Source of the DNA: Oricola thermophila
Lineage (GTDB): Bacteria > Pseudomonadota > Alphaproteobacteria > Rhizobiales > Rhizobiaceae
Reading direction: 5' to 3'
Assembly (NCBI RefSeq): GCF_013358405.1
Contig: NZ_CP054836.1
Span: 1,116,001-1,180,000, forward strand
DNA: 64,000 nt
This document shows positions 9,300-15,644 of this stretch, one piece after another. Numbering within the stretch: the first letter of the stretch is position 1; every line of letters starts with the position of its first letter. A program made the translations under genes and the position numbers. A model generated the notes under the pieces. That model worked only from the letters and a program-made list of their open reading frames with translations, had not been told where the DNA came from and searched no databases.

Positions 9300-9511
9300 T
9301 ATCTACTGCTCCGTCCGGCCCCCAGAACGTCACTGCTGACTACACGCAATCGGTGTCGCCCGTTCTTCTCCCTCTTCCTTCAATGTCCCGAATATTCCGG
9401 GGGGCGTCACCATCCACAATCGTCGGCTGGCAACCGACTAAAGCGGTATGCGGGGCATGTGGTCATCACAATGTGCGGCTTCGCGACCAATACGGACAGC
9501 GCTAGCTTGTG

Positions 9512-9541
9512 ACCGGCCGCCGGTTTCACCGGCCGGCCGGT
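9512..9541. repeat. GC-rich inverted repeat upstream of the pyruvyl transferase gene
   Basis: ACCGGCCG and CGGCCGGT form an 8-bp inverted repeat with a 14-bp spacer, ending 53 bp before the ATG at 9595. It lies in the 295-bp divergent gap between the flippase and pyruvyl transferase genes. It may be a leader hairpin or an operator. In such GC-rich sequence the significance is modest. Confidence 0.25.
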
Positions 9542-9594
9542 TCGTGCTCGGCAGGTAACAGGTGCCAGTTTGCACGGCAACGGAGTGTTCGGCC

Positions 9595-10851
9595 ATGAAG
9601 ATATTGCTTTTCGGACTGTTCGGGTGCGGAAATCTCGGCAACGACGGTTCGTTGGAAGCCATGGTCACGAGCCTGCGGCGCAGGTTGCCGGATGCAGAGA
9701 TCGTCGTGACCTGCTACGATGCGGCCAACGTTGAACCTCGCCTTGATGTTGCAACTCTGCCGCTGGCGCGTTCGCATACGCTTTCGCCGCGTGTCAGTCG
9801 GCTGGACAGGATGCTTCTCAGGTTTCCCAGCCGGATAGTCGACCTGTTTGCCGCGGTCAGCGCTCTTGGCCGATCCGACATGATGATCGTTCCGGGCACC
9901 GGATTTCTCGACGACTACGGCGAACGGTTCTACGGCATGCCGCTCACCATATTTCTCTGGACGCTTGCCGCTCGCCTGGTCGGCACCAAGATCGCGTTCG
10001 TCAGCATCGGCGCCGGGCCGATCAGGAACCGGCTCAGCCGGTTCCTGATGTTGCAGGCTGCCCGACTGGCCCACTACCGATCCTATCGCGACGAGATTTC
10101 GCGAAGCTTCATGAAGTCGTATGGCCTCGATACGTCCGGCGACGGGGTATTCCCCGATCTGGTATTCGGGCTGCCCGCTCCGGGGAGGGCGAGTCCGCAG
10201 AGAGCGCCGGGCGAGAAGCTGACGGTCGGCGTGGGCGTGATGAACTACAGCGGCTGGAAGCGCTTCGGACCGGAGGGTGGCGCTATCTACACGCGCTATG
10301 TAGACAAGCTGGTCGCGTTCGTCGCATGGCTGCTGGACCAGGGACATGATGTCAGGCTGCTCACGGGCGAAATGAACGATCAGGTGGCGGTGGATGACGT
10401 CATGAAGGGCGTTCTCGCCATGCATCCGGACACTGCGCGGTCGCGGATAGGTTCCGAGCCCGCCTATTCGCTCGAAGACGTGTTGCGGCAGCTTTCCGGC
10501 ACGGATATCGCGGTTGTCAGCCGGTTTCACAATGTTGTGTGCGCGATCATGACCGAGGTTCCGGTAGTGTCGCTGAGTTACGCGCCCAAGAATGACGTAT
10601 TGCTGGAAAGCGTGGGACTTGGGGAATTCAGGGAGGATATCGAACAGTTCAAGGTTGAACGGCTGAAATCCCGGTTCCTGGCCTTGGCCGCGGAGCGGGA
10701 GGCCCATGCTGTCATCCTGCAACGGAGGTTCTCGGATTTTCGAGAGAGTCTGCTGTCGCAGGAGGACGCTATCTTCGCAATGGTTTCTGCAGCCGCGCCG
10801 ATGGAGGTGGGCGCTTCGGGCACACTGGCGCGCAAGGCGGCGCCAGACTGA
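9595..10851 (+). CDS. Polysaccharide pyruvyl transferase family protein
   Basis: The ATG at 9595 follows CGGAG by nine bases. The 418-residue protein starts with KILLFGLFGCGNLGNDGSLEAMV, the glycine-rich N-terminus of the CsaB/WcaK/AmsJ pyruvyl transferase family. It has a C-terminal region with SRFHNVVCAIMTEVPVVSLSYAPKN, equivalent to the conserved RFH-containing motif. These enzymes put ketal-linked pyruvate from phosphoenolpyruvate on polysaccharide sugars, which gives them negative charge. It is isolated in orientation, with the flippase diverging upstream and an AT-rich regulatory gap downstream. Confidence 0.9.
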   Translation: MKILLFGLFGCGNLGNDGSLEAMVTSLRRRLPDAEIVVTCYDAANVEPRLDVATLPLARSHTLSPRVSRLDRMLLRFPSRIVDLFAAVSALGRSDMMIVPGTGFLDDYGERFYGMPLTIFLWTLAARLVGTKIAFVSIGAGPIRNRLSRFLMLQAARLAHYRSYRDEISRSFMKSYGLDTSGDGVFPDLVFGLPAPGRASPQRAPGEKLTVGVGVMNYSGWKRFGPEGGAIYTRYVDKLVAFVAWLLDQGHDVRLLTGEMNDQVAVDDVMKGVLAMHPDTARSRIGSEPAYSLEDVLRQLSGTDIAVVSRFHNVVCAIMTEVPVVSLSYAPKNDVLLESVGLGEFREDIEQFKVERLKSRFLALAAEREAHAVILQRRFSDFRESLLSQEDAIFAMVSAAAPMEVGASGTLARKAAPD

Positions 10852-11145
10852 CCTGCAAGAGCGCGTTCGCCTCCGGTTTCAATAATTCGCATTCGCTGAT
10901 GCTTATTCGGCTCCGCTTTGCGGACGCGCGGGGCCGAGGGTGCCTATTGTCCCGGCATCTGTACGGCGCGACAACGATGGCCGGTCGCTGCTCCTGTTCG
11001 CTCCCCCCGTAATCGAACCGATGCAGGCACGTTCCGATATGTGAGATTTTGCACAGGCAGGATGGTTTGATCCTGTCATTTCATTGCATGTGCAAATCAA
11101 ATCGAGTGTCGCGGTGTTGCGTCACAGTAAACCCAATTCAAGTAA

Positions 11146-11184
11146 ACAATAGACCGAGATTATAATAACCGCAAAGTCTATTGT
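11146..11184 (+). promoter_or_regulatory. Dyad ACAATAGAC-N21-GTCTATTGT spanning a TATAAT
   Basis: Nine-base arms at 11146-11154 and 11176-11184 are perfect inverted copies, and outward pairing continues with one mismatch (TAA versus TAT). A consensus TATAAT lies in the spacer at 11161-11166, and a weak TTCAAG at 11137-11142 is 18 bp upstream of it. A protein bound to both arms would cover the promoter. The next gene, 150 bp downstream, encodes a Crp/Fnr-fold regulator, so autoregulation is a reasonable inference. Confidence 0.45.
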
Positions 11185-11282
11185 ATAAAATCTGCATAAC
11201 TGTGCCAATTTGATACACGCTTGCCGCGAATGCGTAGCGTTCACCAATGTCTAAGGTTCGGTTTGACTTGTGAAAAATTATC

Positions 11283-11292
11283 TTGTTAACAA
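11283..11292. promoter_or_regulatory. Palindrome TTGTTAACAA before the Crp/Fnr-fold gene
   Basis: A perfect 10-bp palindrome lies 43 bp before the ATG at 11335, followed by an A run. Its half-sites resemble AT-rich operators but are shorter than a Crp or Fnr box. It could be an operator in the leader of the regulator gene. Confidence 0.3.
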
Positions 11293-11334
11293 AAAAGTAG
11301 CAATATTCATCTCCGGGGGCTGGTCGGCCAAATC

Positions 11335-12084
11335 ATGAATCAGGAAAACAAAACTCGGGGAATGATCGAGGGAATGCTCGCGGAAGGCGGACTCGCGCAG
11401 TTGCTTGGTATCATGGCGCCGGAGCAGGAGCTGGATGACGGGGAAGTGGCCTCCATCCGGCAGATTCAGCCGACAGTGAAGCGCTACGCACCGCGCGATG
11501 AGATAAGTGCCCAGGGAGACCCCAGCGATACGACCTATATCGTCATATCCGGTTGGGGATGCACGTATATCGACCTGCCGGACGGGAGCCGACAGATTGC
11601 CGATTTTCAACTCAGGGGCGACATTATCGGCCTGCGCGCGATAGGAGCGAACTGGGAAGAGTCGTTTCACGCCATTTCGGACATGGAGGTCCTGGAACTG
11701 CCGACCAGCGACCTGAACCGGACATTGAGCGCGACACCAAGTCTTGCCGTGCGCTTTCTTTTCGCCCTTGCTCGCAATTCGGCGATCCGCGGCGAGCACA
11801 TAGTGAACATCGGGCGCAGAAATGCTGCCGTCAGGCTTGCGCATCTCATGCTCGAGCTCGGCACGCGGCTTGAAAGCGTAGGACTGGCCGAAGCGGACGG
11901 ATACGATTGTCCCTTGACCCAGTACGATCTCGCCGATGCGCTGGGGCTGACGCCGATTCATGTCAACCGCATGCTTCGCGAGTTGCGCCAGTCGGATCTG
12001 CTGAGTTTTCGCAACGGCAGGGTGAAATTCGTGAACCGGGATGCCCTGGTGTCATTCGCCCATTTCGAGCCGGACTACCTCTAG
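11335..12084 (+). CDS. Crp/Fnr-family transcriptional regulator
   Basis: The 249-residue protein has a cyclic-nucleotide-binding-type beta-roll at about 40-125 and a winged helix-turn-helix at 196-216 (LTQYDLADALGLTPIHVNRML). The last part, RNGRVKFVNRDAL, is the usual wing. There is no N-terminal cysteine cluster, so it is not an oxygen-sensing Fnr. The region LPDGSRQIADFQLRGDIIGL replaces the exact cAMP-contact motif, so the ligand is uncertain. The ribosome-binding site is weak; an internal ATG at 11362 is the alternative start. The gene sits between polysaccharide genes and probably controls them. It ends in a 4-bp convergent overlap with the polymerase gene. Confidence 0.88.
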   Translation: MNQENKTRGMIEGMLAEGGLAQLLGIMAPEQELDDGEVASIRQIQPTVKRYAPRDEISAQGDPSDTTYIVISGWGCTYIDLPDGSRQIADFQLRGDIIGLRAIGANWEESFHAISDMEVLELPTSDLNRTLSATPSLAVRFLFALARNSAIRGEHIVNIGRRNAAVRLAHLMLELGTRLESVGLAEADGYDCPLTQYDLADALGLTPIHVNRMLRELRQSDLLSFRNGRVKFVNRDALVSFAHFEPDYL

Positions 12085-13553
12085 CCGGCAGGTCTGGCCC
12101 ACGGCACGATCGTGCTGTCCGGACGGCAGACCGGTCGCCACCCGGTCTTCCGTTTGGCTTCAGCGTCTGACAATCTTGCATTTTCTGCAACGTAAACGCG
12201 GCTTACCGCAATGACGGACAGCGCGACATAGAAGATCGTGCCCGGATCCGCATTGCCGCCAATAAGCGATGTTGAAACGATCCCCGCAAGGGCGCACGCC
12301 CGTATGCTGGCCACCGCGGTTTCCCCGTCGGGCTCCAGTCGCCCCGGCAGGCCGCGCATTCCTCGGGCCAGCACGACGATCTGGATCGTCATCAGAAACA
12401 GGCCTGCAACGCCGAGCTGCGATATGACCGCGATGGGCCAACTGGATGCGCGGGAACTGCCGAGGCCGACACCGAGGCCCGCCGTGTCGGAGAGAGACTG
12501 CAGGCTCTTTGCGTTCCAGTAGGCGCGTTCCTGCCCGGAATCCGAACTGGTCTTTGCCAGGATGGCCGAGTCGACCAGATCCACGACAGGCACCAGGGTC
12601 TGGGGCCTCACTACGGCAAGGGTCATCAGGCCGGTAACGAATGCGAGAAAGACCGCGATCACAAGAAGGTCCGTTTGTCGTGTCCGGCGGGCTGCCAGTT
12701 GGCGAAGCATGGAAAAGGCGACCGGAATGCAGAGAATGGCCAGACCTGCATAGGCCGTTGTCGAAGTCGACGCCAGCAGCAGGAAGAAGGTGATCGCGGT
12801 CAGCCAGAATGACTGCCGCGTCCGGCGCCGTCGCCAATAGGTGTAGGCGAATGCGAGACAGGCGAGGGAGGCCGCGCCGAACGCGGACGCCTCGGAAAAG
12901 CCGCCGGCAAGGCGCGCGAAGCCGGCCAGTTCCACATCCGTCAGAAGAGCGTAGTTCGCCGTGCGTATGGGAGCGAGCACATCGCCCAGCCCGCTGTATT
13001 TGCCGATCATGTCGATCATGCCGAGTACCGCGTTCAGCCAGGCGAACAGGAAGAAGCCGCGCAGCACGCCTTCCAGCCGAAATCGGCGGAGGAGCAGAAG
13101 GCAGACAGCGAAGAACGTCAAGCCGCTGAAGAGCAGGTAACCGGCCTGCGAGATGTTGCCGGACACGGGAGCCAGCGTCGTTTCGAAGACGCCATCCCGT
13201 TCGCGGGACGCCACGAACACATTCGTGCTGCCTGCGAACAGGCGCGGGAACACGATGGCGCTGAACCCGGAATAGATCATGAATGCTAAGACGATCCACG
13301 CGGTTCTTATGTTGCTGAAGATCGCGCCGAGCCGCCGGAATATGTCCGCTCGCAGGAAACTGGTTGCCAGGAATGCGAGCGTGAACACGACCGACACGAC
13401 CGGGGAGGCACCACCGAGGGACGGCAGGCTGACGATCGCCGTTGCTCCAAGGGCCTGGGACCCGACCAGGCCGGCCAGGAATCCCGCGCGCAGGAAAGCC
13501 AGCAGCATCAGCAGCACGGCGATCACGATCGCTCCAGCGACGGAAAATTCCAT
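12081..13553 (-). CDS. Wzy/O-antigen ligase-like polysaccharide polymerase
   Basis: The 490-residue protein has roughly a dozen transmembrane segments starting with AGAIVIAVLLMLLAFLRAGF. It has a long periplasmic stretch around 330-370 (SAILAKTSSDSGQERAYWNA), followed by SDTAGLGVGLGSSRASS, the region equivalent to the Wzy/WaaL catalytic loop. It probably polymerises flipped repeat units on the periplasmic face, as ExoQ does in succinoglycan synthesis. GGAG lies seven bases before the ATG. The soluble Arg-rich C-terminal tail after about residue 455 is unusual. It diverges from the small membrane protein at 13848. Confidence 0.87.
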   Translation of the reverse strand: MEFSVAGAIVIAVLLMLLAFLRAGFLAGLVGSQALGATAIVSLPSLGGASPVVSVVFTLAFLATSFLRADIFRRLGAIFSNIRTAWIVLAFMIYSGFSAIVFPRLFAGSTNVFVASRERDGVFETTLAPVSGNISQAGYLLFSGLTFFAVCLLLLRRFRLEGVLRGFFLFAWLNAVLGMIDMIGKYSGLGDVLAPIRTANYALLTDVELAGFARLAGGFSEASAFGAASLACLAFAYTYWRRRRTRQSFWLTAITFFLLLASTSTTAYAGLAILCIPVAFSMLRQLAARRTRQTDLLVIAVFLAFVTGLMTLAVVRPQTLVPVVDLVDSAILAKTSSDSGQERAYWNAKSLQSLSDTAGLGVGLGSSRASSWPIAVISQLGVAGLFLMTIQIVVLARGMRGLPGRLEPDGETAVASIRACALAGIVSTSLIGGNADPGTIFYVALSVIAVSRVYVAENARLSDAEAKRKTGWRPVCRPDSTIVPWARPAG

Positions 13554-13691
13554 GCTTCGGCTCCGCTCCCTGGTTCAATCTTGCCGTGCGCGTCGGCGTT
13601 CTTCGCGCAATGGCGGGAGATGTGATCCCGGCGCCCGGCCCGGTACACCCGGGCCGATCATCGTCCGAAGGGCCGCGAAACGTCAATCACA

Positions 13692-13699
13692 CCAATAGG
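13692..13699. repeat. CCAATAGG motif, copy 2
   Basis: This is an exact copy of the octamer at 3370, here in the 294-bp divergent gap between the polymerase gene and the small membrane protein gene. A perfect 14-bp palindrome lies 41 bp to its right. Confidence 0.25.
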
Positions 13700-13740
13700 A
13701 TGAAGCGCCATGCCTCCATCCGGAGAAGGTGCGGCGGGGC

Positions 13741-13754
13741 GCCTTTCGAAAGGC
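13741..13754. repeat. Perfect 14-bp palindrome GCCTTTCGAAAGGC
   Basis: The palindrome stands in the divergent gap between the polymerase and the small membrane protein genes, about 94 bp before the ATG at 13848. A symmetrical uninterrupted palindrome of this length is a plausible operator. No known consensus was recognised. Confidence 0.35.
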
Positions 13755-13847
13755 CGGCACAATCGTTTCGCAAGATTGGGGCGTTAACGTCATAAAAACG
13801 CCTGACCTTCACACTACCCGCTCCGAAACCCGTTCATTGGACACCTC

Positions 13848-14153
13848 ATGGCGTCTGTAATTACATTTCTTCCGCGAATCGTTTGGCTGATGCCGGAGGC
13901 GCAGGTGCTGACAAGCCTGGTAATAGTTGGCGTAGCCGGCATCCTGGCAGGGCTTTTCCTTCGTGTGCCGGCGATTCTTGCGGCCACGATGGTGGCGATT
14001 GCATTCGCCATCGTCACATCGATCTACGGGAACGCCACATTGTTCGAAACGCTGCTGTCTGTCGCGCTTCACGCGGGCGTGTTGCAGGCCGCATATCTCG
14101 CAACATCGGTAGCCGCCTCGCTGTGGGTGCGATCGAAGGCGCGTGACCGCTAG
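13848..14153 (+). CDS. Small membrane protein of unknown function
   Basis: The frame encodes 101 residues with two or three hydrophobic segments: VLTSLVIVGVAGILAGLFL, then PAILAATMVAIAFAIVTSIY, then a weaker one near residues 70-92. It ends in basic residues (RSKARDR). I recognise no family. No good ribosome-binding site precedes the ATG, which lowers confidence. It lies alone between the polymerase and priming transferase genes, both on the other strand, and ends 28 bp before the priming transferase stop. It may be an accessory membrane factor of polysaccharide synthesis, but that rests on location only. Confidence 0.55.
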   Translation: MASVITFLPRIVWLMPEAQVLTSLVIVGVAGILAGLFLRVPAILAATMVAIAFAIVTSIYGNATLFETLLSVALHAGVLQAAYLATSVAASLWVRSKARDR

Positions 14154-14180
14154 CTCCCCCGTGTTCGCACGACGGCCGCG

Positions 14181-14993
14181 TCAGCAGGTCTCGTCAGCGC
14201 GAATTACGGCATGGATCGTCCTGAACAGGATGATGAAGTCGAGAAGGAGCGACCATTCACGCACATAGGTGCTGTCCAGTGCCACGCGCTGGTCGTAGCT
14301 GAGGCGATTGCGGCCGCTGGTCTGCCAAAGTCCGGTCAGCCCGGGGCGCGTTTGCAGGTAGAGCGGGGCCTTGTCGCCGTAAAGGTCCAGTTCTTCGCGT
14401 GTTACCGGGCGCGGCCCGACGCAACTCATGTCGCCGCGAAGGATGTTGATCAGCTGCGGCAGCTCGTCGATGCTCGACCGTCTCAGGACGTGGCCGAAAA
14501 ACGTGATCCTGGGATCCTTCCTGAGCTTTCGGGTTTCTTCCCATTCTGTCCTGGCTTCGGGATTGGCCGCGAGATAATCCTGTAATGCCCTGTCCGGGTT
14601 CTGGACCATCGAGCGGAACTTCAGGCAGCCGAATGTCCTTCCCCTGAACCCGACCCTTTCGTGCACGAAAAATACCGGCCCGCCGGAGAGCTTCAGCACG
14701 AGGCCGACAACGAGCATCAGGGGCAGCGCCGACAGGAGCGCAACCGTTGCGATCACGATATCCAGGACACGCTTCATTCGCCCGCCGAGGGGCACGGAGG
14801 GCGTGTCGGCGACGCCGTCCTTCTCGGCCGCCGGATCGTGCCGGGCCTCAAGAGGGACCGAAGCCGGCTTTCTTGTCGGGAACACGGCCACCTTAATCGG
14901 CTTGACGCAGGTCGGGCCGGGTTCTGCTCCCGAAGAGTTCCTCCACTCCGTATTCCTTGCGAAGTCGGCTGTGTCTGACACGTTCTGTCTCAT
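14181..14993 (-). CDS. Priming sugar-phosphate transferase (ExoY/WbaP-like, polyprenyl-phosphate type)
   Basis: I start the gene at the ATG at 14993 (270 residues); the frame to 15242 adds a low-complexity Pro/Ser-rich leader. After about 72 variable residues comes the membrane re-entrant segment RVLDIVIATVALLSALPLML. Then follow the catalytic KFRSMV, SIDELPQLINILRGDMS with its Asp-Glu pair at 176-177, VGPRPVTREE, and RPGLTGLWQTSGR. The family moves a hexose phosphate from UDP-sugar to undecaprenyl phosphate, the first step of repeat-unit assembly. The N-terminal extension may be regulatory. It is likely the committed first enzyme of this pathway. Confidence 0.92.
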   Translation of the reverse strand: MRQNVSDTADFARNTEWRNSSGAEPGPTCVKPIKVAVFPTRKPASVPLEARHDPAAEKDGVADTPSVPLGGRMKRVLDIVIATVALLSALPLMLVVGLVLKLSGGPVFFVHERVGFRGRTFGCLKFRSMVQNPDRALQDYLAANPEARTEWEETRKLRKDPRITFFGHVLRRSSIDELPQLINILRGDMSCVGPRPVTREELDLYGDKAPLYLQTRPGLTGLWQTSGRNRLSYDQRVALDSTYVREWSLLLDFIILFRTIHAVIRADETC

Positions 14994-15043
14994 GAATCCG
15001 CATGGTTGATCGGTGCCCTTTCCGCAAATTGTTGCAATGCCTG

Positions 15044-15066
15044 TTTGCAGCCGCAAGAACTGCAAA
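15044..15066 (-). promoter_or_regulatory. Inverted repeat TTTGCAG-N9-CTGCAAA upstream of the priming transferase gene
   Basis: The arms at 15044-15050 and 15060-15066 are perfect 7-bp inverted copies, about 51 bp upstream of the minus-strand ATG at 14993. A centre-to-centre distance of 16 bp, about one and a half helical turns, is compatible with a dimeric regulator. The regulator is unknown; the two regulators in this locus are candidates. Confidence 0.35.
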
Positions 15067-15146
15067 AGGCGTAGGCCGGGTAGGGACGGGGGCTGCATTC
15101 GGAGACGGTTGCGGGTATTGCCCGTCGCAATGGGAGCGGGGGGTAT

Positions 15147-15154
15147 CCTATTGG
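15147..15154. repeat. CCTATTGG motif, copy 3 (inverted CCAATAGG)
   Basis: Reverse complement of the octamers at 3370 and 13692, here 154 bp upstream of the priming transferase start. The flanking bases TCCAATAGGA (minus strand) match copy 2 (ACCAATAGGA) at nine of ten positions. Confidence 0.25.
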
Positions 15155-15361
15155 ACCGATCAAGGCTCGCGGCTCCGCTGGGAGGCGGAGGGGTGCCCCC
15201 GAGTGGATCTCCTGGTTTCCTTCGGCTCACACTATTCGGCAACTTACAGAGGCATTTCCTTGTCGCGTAGTCTCAAGCGAGTACCGTGGGCCGACCGGCA
15301 GCGGAATGCGCGTTGACCGGATGGGCACCGCCGGACAGCGCCTTTGTTGAAGGGCACAGCG

Positions 15362-15574
15362 ATGCCGCGTTACTTTCTTGAAATGGAAAACGGCGATGAT
15401 CGGTACGTGGACGATATCGGCTGCGTGGCCGCGGACGAATGCGAAGTCCTGACCGCGCTTGTCGAGGTTATTGCCGAATTTCGTGCTGCACCGGACACTT
15501 CCGGGGCGCCTTCGCGTCTGCGGGTGCAGATCATCGACACCTCCGGTCAGACTGTCGTATCGCTAACGATGTAG
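15362..15574 (+). CDS. Small DUF6894-like protein
   Basis: From the ATG at 15362 the product is 70 residues and starts MPRYFLEMENGDDRYVDDIG. This resembles the MPRYFF-x-DG opening of DUF6894 proteins, which are common small proteins in Hyphomicrobiales and often lie near response regulators. A GAAGG lies about ten bases upstream. The C-terminal RLRVQIIDTSGQTVVSLTM completes the beta-rich fold expected. Function is unknown. It converges on the ExoP-like gene 70 bp away. Confidence 0.65.
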   Translation: MPRYFLEMENGDDRYVDDIGCVAADECEVLTALVEVIAEFRAAPDTSGAPSRLRVQIIDTSGQTVVSLTM

Positions 15575-15644
15575 ATTTCCGCCGCAGTGCGGTCGGCGGT
15601 TCGTTGCCAAATACGTCCGGCGGCCGAACCGGCCGGCTGTCTTC

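Larger units (their letters stand above)
10852..11334. other. Long AT-rich regulatory gap before the Crp/Fnr-fold regulator
   Basis: This 483-bp stretch has no credible ORF. Its right half (about 11090-11300) is far richer in A and T than the flanking genes. It contains a long dyad at 11146-11184 and a palindrome at 11283-11292, described separately. I see no clear terminator for the pyruvyl transferase gene. Confidence 0.6.
14994..15361. other. Divergent gap between the priming transferase gene and a DUF6894-like gene
   Basis: This 368-bp region must hold the priming transferase promoter. It contains the TTTGCAG/CTGCAAA dyad at 15044-15066 and a CCTATTGG octamer at 15147-15154. No further ORF in it is convincing. 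Confidence 0.5.

Noticed and set aside
9390..9397. GAATATTC palindrome in the flippase/pyruvyl transferase gap
   Set aside because: Only 8 bp and not linked to a known operator; too likely by chance.
7878..9512. 544-residue open frame on the plus strand
   Set aside because: Antisense to the flippase gene; very rich in His, Gln, Asp and Arg, without hydrophobic core or known motif.
9526..10722. 398-residue open frame on the minus strand
   Set aside because: Antisense to the pyruvyl transferase gene, which has family motifs and a ribosome-binding site.
12160..13686. 508-residue open frame on the minus strand
   Set aside because: Same-strand shadow of the polymerase gene; Arg- and Pro-rich, while the other frame gives a regular multi-span membrane protein.
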